Below are positions 42,703-52,132 of a stretch of DNA of 64,000 bases, piece after piece. The stretch is from the NCBI GenBank assembly GCA_910586835.1, contig CAJUJU010000007.1:18447-82446 (forward strand). Reading direction: 5' to 3'. The stretch comes from an uncultured Acetatifactor sp. (GTDB taxonomy: Bacteria; Bacillota; Clostridia; Lachnospirales; Lachnospiraceae). The position numbers were made by a program, and so were the translations under genes. The notes beneath the pieces are model-generated. The model did no database searches and was not told where the DNA came from. It was given only the letters and a program-made list of their open reading frames with translations. Positions within the stretch are counted from its first letter, which is position 1, and each line of letters opens with the position of its first letter.

Positions 42703-44822
42703 TGGTGTACCTCCGGTATAAATGTCCTGGTCACATGAACCTCCTCCGGGACAGCTGCCCGGGCTTTTTTCAGTGCCTCCTGACAAAATGTTTCCTGGGA
42801 CTGGAACAGGGATTTTCCCCGTTTATCCACCTTCGTATAGGTTCCGTCCTCCTGCAGCACAGACGCCTTTACGTTATCCTTCAGCTGGCTCTGCAGAATA
42901 TGCAGCAGCTCTTCCTTCAGCTTGGGCCGGTCTACAGGGAACAGTATCTCCACACGCCGCTCCAGATTTCTGGGCATCCAGTCCGCGCTGCCGCAGTAGA
43001 TCTCATAATTTTCATCATTCTCAAAATAGAAGATTCTGCTGTGCTCCAGGAAATTCCCCACAATGGAACGCACCGTAATATTTTCGCTGACTCCCTTGAT
43101 TCCCGTCCGAAGACAGCAGATTCCCCGGACAATCAGGTCGATTTTCACTCCCGCCGCGCTGGCTTCATACAGTGCCGCTATGATGTCCCGGTCGCAGAGA
43201 GAGTTCATCTTCGCCACAATCCTCGCGGGATGCCCCCCAAGGGCATTCTTTTTCTCTCTGTCGATCAGATAGAGAAATTTATCCTTCAGCCACAGCGGCG
43301 CAACGCTGAGCTTGTTCCATACCAGCGGCTCCGAGTAGCCGGAGAGCATGTTGAACACAGCCGTTGCATCCTGGCCCACCGCCTCCCCGCAGGTAAAGAG
43401 CCCGATATCCGTATACAGCTTGGCCGTGGCGTCATTATAGTTTCCGGTGCCCAGATGGACGTATCGCCTGATCCCGTCCTCCTCCCTTCTCACCACCAGC
43501 GTGATCTTGCTGTGGGTCTTTAAGCCCACCAGACCATAGATCACATGACACCCCGCCTTCTCCAGCATCTTCGCCCAGACGATATTGTGCTCCTCGTCAA
43601 AGCGCGCCTTCAGCTCCACCAGCACCGTCACCTGTTTTCCGTTTTCCGCCGCCTGAGCCAGCGCGGAAATAATGGGGGAATTGCCGCTGACCCGGTACAG
43701 CGTCTGCTTGATGGCCAGCACCTCCGGATCCCTGGCTGCCTGCCGGATAAAATCCACCACCGGCTCAAAGGTCTGATAGGGGTGATGAAGCAGAATATCT
43801 CCCTTTCTGATCTCGTCAAAGATGCTGCAGCCCTGGGGAAGCTCCGGCACCTGCTGGGGAACATGCTTCGGCGTTTTCAAATGCTCGAAGCCCTCCAGGC
43901 CGTACAGTTTCATCAGCACCGTCAGATCCAGAGGCCCGGGGATCCGGTAAAGGTTCTGCTTTTCCAGATGCAGCTCCTTCTCCAGAATCTTCAGGAGCTT
44001 TTTATCCATGCCCTCTTCCACCTCCAGGCGGATGGCCTCCCCCCACTGCCGTTTTTTCAGCTGTTTTTCGATTTCCTTGAGCAGATCCGCCGCCTCATCC
44101 TCCTCGATGCTCAGATCTGCGTTCCTCATAATGCGGAAGGGATAGGCGCAGACAATATCATAGTTTAAAAACAGCTTATGCATGTTTCGCTCGATGATCT
44201 CCTCCAGGAAAATCACCTTTTTGGCCTTGCCTTCGGTGGGCAGCTGCACGATCCGGTCCAGCACGGAGGGCACCTGCACCGTGGCAAACTCCAGCTCCTC
44301 CTGATTCTTCTTGTGCACCAGAGCCGCGATATTCAGCGTCTTATTCCGCACCAGCGGAAAGGGCCTGGAAGAATCCACCGCCATGGGGGTCAGAACGGGG
44401 TACACATTTTCCTCGAAATATTTGTCGAGAAAAGCCCCCTCTTCCTCCGTCAGCTCCTCATGCCTGTCGATGACGTGAAGTCCGTTCTTTTTCAGCTGAG
44501 GAATCAGCGAGCGGTTCCAGGTGGAGTACTGCAGATCCACCAGCTCATGAATCGCCGCATCTATGGCGGCAAGCTGTTCCGAGGGCGTCATGCCGGCAAT
44601 GTCCTTCTTTTCATAGCCCGCATTCACCATATCCTTTAAGGATGCCACACGGATCATAAAAAACTCATCCAGGTTGGAGGCTGAGATACTTAAGAATTTC
44701 AGTCTCTCAAACAGCGGGATATTTTTGTCCCTGGCCTCGCACAGCACCCTGTGGTCAAAGAGAATCCAGGACAGCTCCCTGTTGGTATAATACTTCGGAT
44801 TGCAAAAATCAATTTCTCCCAT
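42699..44822 (-). CDS. ppk1: Polyphosphate kinase 1
   Basis: 707 residues, full length. It polymerises the ATP gamma-phosphate into polyphosphate, reversibly. The N-terminal domain starts with YYTNRELSWILFDHRVL; H437 (KTHSKI) is the residue expected to be autophosphorylated and H456 (RYVHLGTGNYND) the second conserved histidine. The ATP-binding domains follow. It is downstream of ppx by 23 bp and coupled to maf, so synthesis and degradation of polyphosphate share a transcript. Confidence 0.96.
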   Translation of the reverse strand: MGEIDFCNPKYYTNRELSWILFDHRVLCEARDKNIPLFERLKFLSISASNLDEFFMIRVASLKDMVNAGYEKKDIAGMTPSEQLAAIDAAIHELVDLQYSTWNRSLIPQLKKNGLHVIDRHEELTEEEGAFLDKYFEENVYPVLTPMAVDSSRPFPLVRNKTLNIAALVHKKNQEELEFATVQVPSVLDRIVQLPTEGKAKKVIFLEEIIERNMHKLFLNYDIVCAYPFRIMRNADLSIEEDEAADLLKEIEKQLKKRQWGEAIRLEVEEGMDKKLLKILEKELHLEKQNLYRIPGPLDLTVLMKLYGLEGFEHLKTPKHVPQQVPELPQGCSIFDEIRKGDILLHHPYQTFEPVVDFIRQAARDPEVLAIKQTLYRVSGNSPIISALAQAAENGKQVTVLVELKARFDEEHNIVWAKMLEKAGCHVIYGLVGLKTHSKITLVVRREEDGIRRYVHLGTGNYNDATAKLYTDIGLFTCGEAVGQDATAVFNMLSGYSEPLVWNKLSVAPLWLKDKFLYLIDREKKNALGGHPARIVAKMNSLCDRDIIAALYEASAAGVKIDLIVRGICCLRTGIKGVSENITVRSIVGNFLEHSRIFYFENDENYEIYCGSADWMPRNLERRVEILFPVDRPKLKEELLHILQSQLKDNVKASVLQEDGTYTKVDKRGKSLFQSQETFCQEALKKARAAVPEEVHVTRTFIPEVHQ

Positions 44823-44845
44823 AACTTACAGCCATACCTTTCCTA

Positions 44846-46387
44846 TCATGTCTTTTTCAGCTTCAGCACCGGTTCCACACTGAATACTTCCTGGAAAAAC
44901 TCGCCCTTTTCCTCAAAAAATCCCTTTTCCAGCGTGATATCCACGGCCGTATCCACCGTCAGAACCAGCTGATTGTCCTTCAGCGCCGCCCGCAGTCCTT
45001 TCATCTTCTGTTTGTGACTTCTGTCAAGTCCGCCTGCCAGCCGCAGAATGGCCGTCAGCTTGGCAACCGTCATGTAGGACTCCCGGTCCAGACCCCTGAC
45101 TCCGTCCTCACGCCCGTAGTAGGTAAATCTGCTGTGGTTGAAGCGCACCACATTGGCCACAATCGCCCGCTCCAGATGGGACAGGCCGATGATCTCGGTG
45201 GCCGTGATGATATTGTAGGAGGTTTCCCCGATGTTCACCATGCTGATATACTTTCCGCAGTCGTGCAGAATCGCCGCCAGCCTCAGATACAGAAGCTCCC
45301 GCTTCCCCAGGCCATGTACCTTCTTCATACTGTCAAAAATGGTGGTGCTGATGTTCTCCAGGGTCTCGGAACGCTTCGTGCTTCCCATAAAACGCTTGCT
45401 GGTATTCATGGCGCAGGCCAGGATATCCTTCTCAAAGTCGTGCTCTCCCTTGAACATCTTGTTCTTTTCCGCGTATTCATAAGCGATGCCGTCGCACAGC
45501 GTCACCCCGGGCACCCAGATCTGGCCTGCACCCATCAGCTCCGCCACGCGGTTCGTCAGTATGGCACTGATGAACATCAGCGGCACCTTCTCCTCCGGAA
45601 TCCCCATGGAACCTGCAAGCTGCACCGGATTCCCCTCCCGCATCTGTCTCAGGATATTCCCAAAGGTCTCCCGATCCAGAAAGGCCTTGTCCGGGTTTCC
45701 GCCCGTTCGCTTTACAGCCCAGGGGGAAATATATTCGTCTATGACAATCAGATTGCGGATCTCCCTGTCCTTCAGGTACAGCTTTTTGTAGTTGCCAAGC
45801 TGTGCCATGACCATCTCGTCGATAAAGTTCTCCATCTTAAAATGACTTACGTCAAACCGGTTCAGATAGTCCTGAATCCGCAGGACGCCCAGCCGCAGAT
45901 TCTGGGTGGATACCAGCGTGTCGTTGTCGAACAGAGAGAGCTGGATGCTGCCGCCCCCGATGTCAAGGATTGCCGTCTTCTCCTCGATGATCCTGCGGAA
46001 GCTCTCCCCTCTGGAAGCCACCGACTTGTAATCCAGGAATCGCTGCTCCATATTGCTCAGAACCTCCAGGGAAATCCCGGTCCGCTGTGCGATCTGATCC
46101 TGAATGATCGTAAAATTTTCCGTTTCCCGGACGGCGCTGGTGCCGCATGCCCTGAAGGCATCCACCCGGTAAGCGTTCATAATCTTGCGGAACTCCTTCA
46201 GGGTACGGCAGAGCTCGTCTGTCTTTTCATTGCCGATCTTGCCGTGGGAATAGGTTTCTGTTCCCAGGTCGAGCCGTCTGCTGATACAGTCGATCTCCCG
46301 CATACTGTTTTTCCCCGAAAACTCAAACAGTTTCATCACGGTCTCATAGCTTCCCACATCTATTGCCGCAAAGGTTTTCACACTCAT
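44846..46387 (-). CDS. ppx: Exopolyphosphatase / GppA family with HD domain
   Basis: 513 residues. The actin-like Ppx/GppA fold shows AAIDVGSYETVMKLFE and the ILDIGGGSIQLSLF phosphate-binding loop; the C-terminal part has an HD-type domain (LHDCGKYISMVNI). It releases phosphate from polyphosphate ends or hydrolyses pppGpp. Which it prefers is not readable here, though adjacency to ppk1 favours polyphosphate. The ATG at 46387 directly follows the DUF815 stop. Confidence 0.92.
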   Translation of the reverse strand: MSVKTFAAIDVGSYETVMKLFEFSGKNSMREIDCISRRLDLGTETYSHGKIGNEKTDELCRTLKEFRKIMNAYRVDAFRACGTSAVRETENFTIIQDQIAQRTGISLEVLSNMEQRFLDYKSVASRGESFRRIIEEKTAILDIGGGSIQLSLFDNDTLVSTQNLRLGVLRIQDYLNRFDVSHFKMENFIDEMVMAQLGNYKKLYLKDREIRNLIVIDEYISPWAVKRTGGNPDKAFLDRETFGNILRQMREGNPVQLAGSMGIPEEKVPLMFISAILTNRVAELMGAGQIWVPGVTLCDGIAYEYAEKNKMFKGEHDFEKDILACAMNTSKRFMGSTKRSETLENISTTIFDSMKKVHGLGKRELLYLRLAAILHDCGKYISMVNIGETSYNIITATEIIGLSHLERAIVANVVRFNHSRFTYYGREDGVRGLDRESYMTVAKLTAILRLAGGLDRSHKQKMKGLRAALKDNQLVLTVDTAVDITLEKGFFEEKGEFFQEVFSVEPVLKLKKT

Positions 46388-47710
46388 TTACGCTCCCCCC
46401 AATAAGTAATCGATAAACTGCTGGGCGCTTCTGCCGGACAGGCCGCCGTGGGAAAGCTCCCACTTGTTCGCCTCCGCCAGCAGCTCCTCCTCCGGCATTG
46501 CCACCCCGCCCCGTTCGGCCAGTATTCTGACGATCTCCCGAAACTGTTTTTTGTCCGGCGCGCCAAAATAAATGGTCACTCCAAAGCGGTACACCAGCGA
46601 CAGCTTCTCCTGAACCGTGTCCCCGGTGTGCATATCCTGACGGATCTCCTCCTTGTCGGCGTAATTTTCCCGAATGAGATGCCTGCGGTTGGAGGTGGCG
46701 TAGATCAGCACATTTTCGGGCTTTTTTTCCAGCCCTCCCTCGATGACCGCCTTCAGGTATTTGTACTCGGTCTCAAACTCCTCAAAGCTTAAATCGTCCA
46801 TGTAGATAATAAAACGATAATTTCGGTTCTTAATCTGGCTGATGACCTCGTTCAGATCACGGAACTGGTGTTTGTACACCTCTATAATGCGCAGCCCTTT
46901 TTCATAGTATTCGTTTGCAATGGCCTTGATGCTGGAGGATTTCCCCGTCCCGGCATCCCCGAAAAGCAGACAGTTGTTTGCCTTCCGCCCTGCCACAAAG
47001 GCATCCGTGTTGTCCGTCAGCTTTTTCTTTGCAATCTCATAGCCCACCAGATCGTTCAGCGCCACATGGGCGATCTTGGGAATCGGTTCGATCCGTACCC
47101 CGTTATCGCCGTGCTCCACCCGGAAAGATTTATGCAGTCCGAACTTGCCCACGCCATACTCGCCGTAAAACCGGGTGAGGGTATCCTTCATCTCCTCCGG
47201 GGTATGATCCTGGCAGAACTTCTCCGCCAGCTGGCAGATGCGGGCGCAGATTCTGGCATTGTACATCTTGCTCTCCCGGCTGCCTGCCCTGTAATTTTCG
47301 ATCAGGGAAAACTCCGGCGCCTGCAGCTTTTCCATCACCGGCCCAAAATCAAAGTCATAGAATTCCTTGAAAATAACGATATCATGCAGCGCGGCTTCAT
47401 TGACGGTGCCGTCGATCTCTCCCCGCAGCTCACAGCCGCAGCTGTAGCTGTTTTCGTTGTTTACCAGAAGATTTGCCAGATAACAGTGCCACAGGTTCCC
47501 GTGAAACCCGTAATTTCCGGCCAGTTCGATCAGACGGTGGATGCAGTCGTAAAAAAGAGCCGCCATACCCTTCCTGCTCCGGGGCCGTCCGGGACAGCGC
47601 TCCTCTTCCTCTTCAGCCGCACTCCCGTATCGGCTCATGATCCAGGCCATATCCTCCAGCAGAGCCCCGTCCTCAAAATTGCGATATACGATCAGTTCCT
47701 GTTCCCGCAT
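46388..47710 (-). CDS. DUF815-family AAA ATPase
   Basis: 440 residues. The C-terminal half is an AAA-like ATPase with Walker A GDAGTGKSSS (251-260) and Walker B FIIYMDDLSFE; the N-terminal half is helical with a small Cys cluster (SCGCELRGE, about 90-97). This is the DUF815 (COG2607) family, of unknown function, common in Clostridia. The ATG at 47710 follows GGAGGA. It lies 13 bases after pheA and directly before ppx. Confidence 0.87.
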   Translation of the reverse strand: MREQELIVYRNFEDGALLEDMAWIMSRYGSAAEEEEERCPGRPRSRKGMAALFYDCIHRLIELAGNYGFHGNLWHCYLANLLVNNENSYSCGCELRGEIDGTVNEAALHDIVIFKEFYDFDFGPVMEKLQAPEFSLIENYRAGSRESKMYNARICARICQLAEKFCQDHTPEEMKDTLTRFYGEYGVGKFGLHKSFRVEHGDNGVRIEPIPKIAHVALNDLVGYEIAKKKLTDNTDAFVAGRKANNCLLFGDAGTGKSSSIKAIANEYYEKGLRIIEVYKHQFRDLNEVISQIKNRNYRFIIYMDDLSFEEFETEYKYLKAVIEGGLEKKPENVLIYATSNRRHLIRENYADKEEIRQDMHTGDTVQEKLSLVYRFGVTIYFGAPDKKQFREIVRILAERGGVAMPEEELLAEANKWELSHGGLSGRSAQQFIDYLLGGA

Positions 47711-47723
47711 AGGTTCCTCCAAC

Positions 47724-48848
47724 TTAATAATTTCCCAGGATCTTCATATTCCTGGCTTCGTCCCTCAGGCCCCGGAGCGCGTTCTTCACCGCGCCGTCCG
47801 CCAGGTTTCCCTCAAAGTCAATGAAAAATCGGTATTCCCAGGCCCTGTCCTCGATGGGACGGCTCTCGATCTTTGTCATGCTCAGATTATTGTAAATAAA
47901 GTGGGACAGCATGTGATAGAGGGAACCGCTCTCATGAGGCACCTCAAAGCAGATGCTGATCTTTCCCGCATCCTTCCGGAAAATCTTCTGGTTGGTGACA
48001 ATGATGAACCGGGTGGAATTGATACCGGAATCATTGATTCCCCTCTGCAGCACCTCCAGCCCGTACGCCTTGGCCGCATGTTCCCCGGCAATGGCTGCCT
48101 GGGACATATCGCCCTCCTGCGCCACCTTTCTGGCCGCAAAGGCGTTATTCTGCATACTGATCTGCTGCCAGTCCCGGTCTGCCAGATATCTGGCACTCTG
48201 CATCAGGGACTGAGGATGGGAATATACGGTTCTGATCTCTTCAAGCTGCGCACCCGGCACCCCCAGCAGACAATGCTCGATTTTGATAATCTGCTCTCCC
48301 ACAATATAGTTTTCATATTCCTGCAGCAGATCGTATATTTCACTCACAATCCCCGCCGTAGAGTTTTCAATGGGGAGTACCGCAAAATCCGCGCTTCCCT
48401 CGTCGATGGCGCTCATGGCATCCCGGAAACTGTCCACATGGAAGCCCTGTATCTCATCCCCGAAATACTGCTGCATGGCCGCCTGGGAGTATGCGCCCTC
48501 CGCACCCTGAAAAACCACCCGGGCCCTCCTGGTCTCCAGGTCGTCAACCCCGATGAAGGGAAGCTTTCCCATGCTTCCGCTCTCGGACAACAGACGGTAC
48601 TGCAGCTTCCTGCTCATGGACATGATCTGTTCGAACAGCTCCTGGATGCCGCAGGCGTTGAACTCGTTGTGGGTCATAGCCTTCACCTTCGCAAGCTTCT
48701 CCGCCTCCCGCTGCCTGTCAAAAACCTTTTTACCCGTGCCGATCTTATACTCCGCCACCTGTCGGCAGATCTCCATGCGTTTTTCATACAGCTCCACGAT
48801 CTGCCCGTCGATCTCATCTATCTGCCGGCGCAATTCCAGTAAATCCAA
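47724..48848 (-). CDS. pheA: Chorismate mutase / prephenate dehydratase
   Basis: 374 residues, making phenylpyruvate from chorismate in phenylalanine synthesis. The chorismate mutase domain covers about 1-85 (LRRQIDEIDGQIVELYEKRMEIC), prephenate dehydratase about 105-280 with the catalytic NSTRFIIV, and the ACT regulatory domain about 290-370 with the ESRP motif (KIESRPIEDRAWEYRFFIDFEG). A TTG at 48848 lies seven bases after GGGGAGG and begins the mutase fold properly. An upstream frame exists but has no ribosome site. It is the first gene of the minus-strand block running to the HAD phosphatase. Confidence 0.93.
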   Translation of the reverse strand: MDLLELRRQIDEIDGQIVELYEKRMEICRQVAEYKIGTGKKVFDRQREAEKLAKVKAMTHNEFNACGIQELFEQIMSMSRKLQYRLLSESGSMGKLPFIGVDDLETRRARVVFQGAEGAYSQAAMQQYFGDEIQGFHVDSFRDAMSAIDEGSADFAVLPIENSTAGIVSEIYDLLQEYENYIVGEQIIKIEHCLLGVPGAQLEEIRTVYSHPQSLMQSARYLADRDWQQISMQNNAFAARKVAQEGDMSQAAIAGEHAAKAYGLEVLQRGINDSGINSTRFIIVTNQKIFRKDAGKISICFEVPHESGSLYHMLSHFIYNNLSMTKIESRPIEDRAWEYRFFIDFEGNLADGAVKNALRGLRDEARNMKILGNY

Positions 48849-48942
48849 CTCCGTACCTCCCCTGCCGGTCTGTATTGTCACTGCTCGCTCCGCGACCGGT
48901 AATTCTATGTTTTCATACAGTCTATCTTATAACAAAACAAAC

Positions 48943-48971
48943 TTGATAGCAAGCAAAAAGGGGTGTATAGT
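48943..48971 (+). promoter_or_regulatory. Promoter of the DUF5050-like gene
   Basis: TTGATA (48943-48948), a 17-bp spacer and TATAGT (48966-48971), 38 bp ahead of the start. It lies in the 160-bp region divergent from pheA. Confidence 0.7.
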
Positions 48972-49008
48972 TAAGGTATCCGCAATTTTAAGCAAGGGAG
49001 AATCTGAT

Positions 49009-50004
49009 ATGAGTAAAACATTAAAAACCGTATTGACCGTCACGGTCTGTATTGCCATGCTTGCCCTGCTGGGCGTTACGATGTTCTTTAAAGGCCGCGT
49101 CCAAATGAACCCTGCAGGCACGATAGGCAATACCGGCGGAAATCTGAATAACGACGGCCTTTTCTGTGAATATGACGGCACCGTATATTTTTCCAACATT
49201 GCCGCAGGCGGCGTTCTCTGCGCCATGAATCCTGACGAGACAAATGTGCGTCGGCTGAATGATCTGAAGGTACGAAATATTCTCGCCGGAGGGAAATACC
49301 TCTATTTCTTCCAGACCGGCGCCGCAGAGGATTCCGGCCTGGTTCAGCTGCGCGGCATGATCACCTTCAACCGCTGCAAACTGGACGGAAAAAGCATCAC
49401 CGCGCTGACAAACGACGTGGTTGTGACCGGGCAGCTGGTAGACAATTATCTGTATCTGCTCACCTCCGCAAACTCGGGACCCTCCTTCTACAAACTGAAA
49501 ATTGACAAATCCGATCTGGTTCCCCTGGCTGATTATAATATCAATCCGGCCTGTGCCGTAAACGGCACCATCTACTATAACGGCACCCAGCAGGATCATT
49601 ATCTCTACGCCCTGAATACCGCCAACGATGTGGTGTCCGAGGTATGGCACGGAAATATCTGGTATCCCGTGGTGGACGGAAATTACGTTTATTACCTGGA
49701 TGTGGAGAACAATTACCGCCTCTGCCGTTATTCCCTGTCTCAAAACGAGATCCAGGTTCTGACACAGGACAGAGTGGACTGCTTTAACCTGGGCGGCGGC
49801 TATCTCTATTATCAGAAAAACGGCAGCCAGCCTCAGCTACGGTTCATGCGCACGGACGGCTCCGACGACACCATGCTGGCGGAAGGAAATTTCACCCATA
49901 TCAATATAACTTCCCGCTATGTATATTTCCAGCCCTTCGGGGAAGAAGACACCATCTACCACTCCGCCATCGGAAGCACTCTGTACAATCTGTTTACACC
50001 CTGA
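49009..50004 (+). CDS. DUF5050-like membrane-anchored beta-propeller protein
   Basis: 331 residues with one N-terminal membrane helix (about 7-28) and an extracytoplasmic part of repeated strands with the DUF5050 pattern (for example GGNLNNDGLFCEYDGTVYFSN, GGYLYYQKNGS, DGNYVYYLDVENNYRL). Each repeat is about 40-45 residues, as in a propeller. It is probably surface exposed, tethered by an uncleaved signal. The ATG at 49009 follows AAGGGAG. The gene stands alone, with its own promoter and terminator. Confidence 0.78.
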   Translation: MSKTLKTVLTVTVCIAMLALLGVTMFFKGRVQMNPAGTIGNTGGNLNNDGLFCEYDGTVYFSNIAAGGVLCAMNPDETNVRRLNDLKVRNILAGGKYLYFFQTGAAEDSGLVQLRGMITFNRCKLDGKSITALTNDVVVTGQLVDNYLYLLTSANSGPSFYKLKIDKSDLVPLADYNINPACAVNGTIYYNGTQQDHYLYALNTANDVVSEVWHGNIWYPVVDGNYVYYLDVENNYRLCRYSLSQNEIQVLTQDRVDCFNLGGGYLYYQKNGSQPQLRFMRTDGSDDTMLAEGNFTHINITSRYVYFQPFGEEDTIYHSAIGSTLYNLFTP

Positions 50005-50035
50005 CAACGTTCTCCGCCAGGCCCACGACGAAAAC

Positions 50036-50060
50036 CCCGCCGGACATACCATCCGGCGGG
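50036..50060. terminator. Bidirectional terminator
   Basis: CCCGCCGGA (50036-50044) pairs perfectly with TCCGGCGGG (50052-50060) around a 7-nt loop. The plus side continues ATTTATTC and the minus side GTTTTCG, so it can end both the DUF5050-like gene and the convergent ArsR gene. Confidence 0.8.
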
Positions 50061-50062
50061 AT

Positions 50063-50425
50063 TTATTCTTCAATATGATCAAGTCCCTGGCTCAGGATCG
50101 TCACAATGTGAGCATCCGCCAGAGAATAAAAAACTGTCTTTCCGTCCCGCCGGTTCTTCACCAGATCCATCTGCTTCAGCACCCTGAGCTGATGAGAGAT
50201 GGCGGACTGTGACATCCCCAGCACGGCGGAAATATCATACACACACATTTCCGAGCTGAGCAGCACATACAATATCTTCAGCCTTGTAGCATCTCCGAAC
50301 ACCTTGAAAAACTCCGCCAGATCCTGCAGCTCCTCCTCCGGCGGCATCTTCTCGTCGATTGTCCGCAATATCGCTTCATCCGCATACATATAACCATTTT
50401 CTTCCATCCGCTCTGCTCCCCGCAT
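50063..50425 (-). CDS. ArsR/SmtB-family metal-sensing repressor
   Basis: A 120-residue winged-helix repressor. The recognition helix region reads MSQSAISHQLRVLKQ. The last helix carries D103-x-H105-x10-H116-x2-E119, the alpha-5 zinc/cobalt site of SmtB/CzrA. The alpha-3 CxC pair of cadmium/lead sensors is absent (CVY instead), so zinc is the likeliest signal. An in-frame ATG six codons in (50407) is an alternative start. No metal transporter is adjacent, so its target is elsewhere. Confidence 0.88.
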   Translation of the reverse strand: MRGAERMEENGYMYADEAILRTIDEKMPPEEELQDLAEFFKVFGDATRLKILYVLLSSEMCVYDISAVLGMSQSAISHQLRVLKQMDLVKNRRDGKTVFYSLADAHIVTILSQGLDHIEE

Positions 50426-50517
50426 GATACTTACGCTTTCCCGGCTCGCTCTCCGTTTTCTTTCTTCCTTTCATTTTACACCAAACCCATCCGCCCCGCA
50501 AGTACGGGTTTGAGCGG

Positions 50518-51552
50518 TCAGTCCCGGAAATACGCCTCCATCCCCGGACTCATCTGTATGCTGCCGTCCGTCCCCACAAAAAGTACCTCCACACCATACC
50601 TTTCCGCCAGCTCCATCCCCTTCTCAGGCCCCAGGATAAAACAGGCGGTAGAAAGTGCATCACTGTCAAATCCGCTCTTAGACAGCACAGTGACTCCTGC
50701 CGTCCCGCTGTCCGCAGGCCGTCCCGTAGCAGGATCCAGTATATGATGATATCTGACGCCGTCCACCTCCACAAACCGCTCATAGTCACCTGAGGTGGAA
50801 ACACACCACTGTCCTTCCAGGGTCAGCACACCCATGTTGGCCGAAGAATCCCGGGGATCCCGGATCCCCACCTTCCATGGACTGCCGTCCGGCTTATCTC
50901 CGTAAGTCAGGACACTGCCTCCCACAGATATGACAGCACCTGTTATCTTTTCACTTTCCGCCAGATAGCCCAGGAGACAGTCCAAAGCAGCCCCCTTCCC
51001 CACGGCTCCCAGGTCGAGCTTCATTCCCTCCGGCAGAAAAAGCCTGCCCTCCGCAAGCTCCAGCCTGCCGCTTCCGCAGCGTCCAAGAGCATCTTGCAGC
51101 GTTTCCTCATCCGGCGGCGTAAACACGCCCTCCCGTTCTCCCAAAGCCCATCCGTCCATATCCCACAGGGCGATCACCTCCCCCAGTGTCACGTCAAAGG
51201 CTCCCTCCGACTGCTTCCAGAGAGAAAGGCAATCCTCCAGGAGTGCCTCAAGATCTGCGGAAACCGGACACCCTTCCTCCGACCCTGCGGCCGCATTCAC
51301 ATTCCAGACCTCCGACCCCTCCAGCCTTCTGGAGAGCTGCTGTTCCTCCAGGCCGCGCAGAAGCTTCAAAATCTCCTCCGCCTCCTTCTCTCCGCCGGAT
51401 CGAACATACAGATTTTGCTGTACAACGGTTCCCATGGCCGTGTCCGTGTTCTGAACCCGTTCCGGCTCCGCGCCCCTGCAGCCGCCGCAGACCAGTCCTG
51501 TCAGACCGAGCAGCCCCATGAGGCATACCCCCGCTTTAAAAAAATTCTTCAT
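50518..51552 (-). CDS. apbE: FAD:protein FMN transferase (ApbE), lipoprotein
   Basis: 344 residues with a signal peptide and a likely lipid Cys at C25 (LVCGGC, not a textbook lipobox). ApbE moves FMN from FAD to a threonine of extracytoplasmic flavoproteins. Motifs present: DTAMGTVVQQ, LDLGAVGKGAALD, SVGGSVLTYGDK, STSGDYERFVE with YHHILDPATGRPAD, and the Mg-binding SDALSTACFILG. The ATG at 51552 follows AGGACAG. It is divergent from the NusG-II/Gx pair. No FMN-binding target protein is present in the window. Confidence 0.9.
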   Translation of the reverse strand: MKNFFKAGVCLMGLLGLTGLVCGGCRGAEPERVQNTDTAMGTVVQQNLYVRSGGEKEAEEILKLLRGLEEQQLSRRLEGSEVWNVNAAAGSEEGCPVSADLEALLEDCLSLWKQSEGAFDVTLGEVIALWDMDGWALGEREGVFTPPDEETLQDALGRCGSGRLELAEGRLFLPEGMKLDLGAVGKGAALDCLLGYLAESEKITGAVISVGGSVLTYGDKPDGSPWKVGIRDPRDSSANMGVLTLEGQWCVSTSGDYERFVEVDGVRYHHILDPATGRPADSGTAGVTVLSKSGFDSDALSTACFILGPEKGMELAERYGVEVLFVGTDGSIQMSPGMEAYFRD

Positions 51553-51656
51553 TTTCTCTGTCCTTTTTGCTATACTGAAGAAGCCGCCACACGATTCCAC
51601 AAAGGTAATACCCCCGGCGGCCCACACTGTCTGTCCGAAAGGAGAACTTCCGACGC

Positions 51657-52067
51657 ATGAAGAAAAAATCAACCCGGGGCGCTGTCCTCATCGGCATTTT
51701 TCTGCTGATGGTCTCCGCCGTCAGCCTGTGGTATATCCTTGTTCCCCGCGAAAGGGCATCCGGCTATATTGCCGATCTGTACCAGGAGGGAAAACTGATC
51801 TTAAGCATTCCTCTTTCCGCTGTCCCGGAGGCCTATACCTTTACCGTCACAGGTTCAGACGGCTGCAAAAACCAGGTGGAAGTCCGCCCCGGAAGCATCG
51901 GCATTGTCTCTGCGGACTGTCCCGACAAGCTCTGCGTCCGTCAGGGCTTTCTCAGCGATTCCGTTCTTCCCGTCACCTGCCTGCCCAATCGGCTGGTAAT
52001 CCGGCTGCGCCCCGCCGCTCTGCCCTCTGAGAACGATCAGGAGGCCGTTGACATAATAACCTATTGA
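51657..52067 (+). CDS. NusG domain II protein (EetA-like)
   Basis: 136 residues with one N-terminal membrane helix (about 9-29) and an exported NusG-domain-II fold. It has the conserved PDKLCVRQGF followed by PVTCLPNRLVIRL, giving paired cysteines outside the membrane. Such proteins occur beside Gx-transporter genes and in Gram-positive extracellular electron transfer loci. The exact biochemical role is not known. It starts at 51657 after GAAAGGAG. Confidence 0.82.
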   Translation: MKKKSTRGAVLIGIFLLMVSAVSLWYILVPRERASGYIADLYQEGKLILSIPLSAVPEAYTFTVTGSDGCKNQVEVRPGSIGIVSADCPDKLCVRQGFLSDSVLPVTCLPNRLVIRLRPAALPSENDQEAVDIITY

Positions 52068-52132
52068 GTTTAAAAACAGTCGTAATTTATTCCGACTTGA
52101 AGCGTGTACCACAACGCGGAAGGGACACACAT

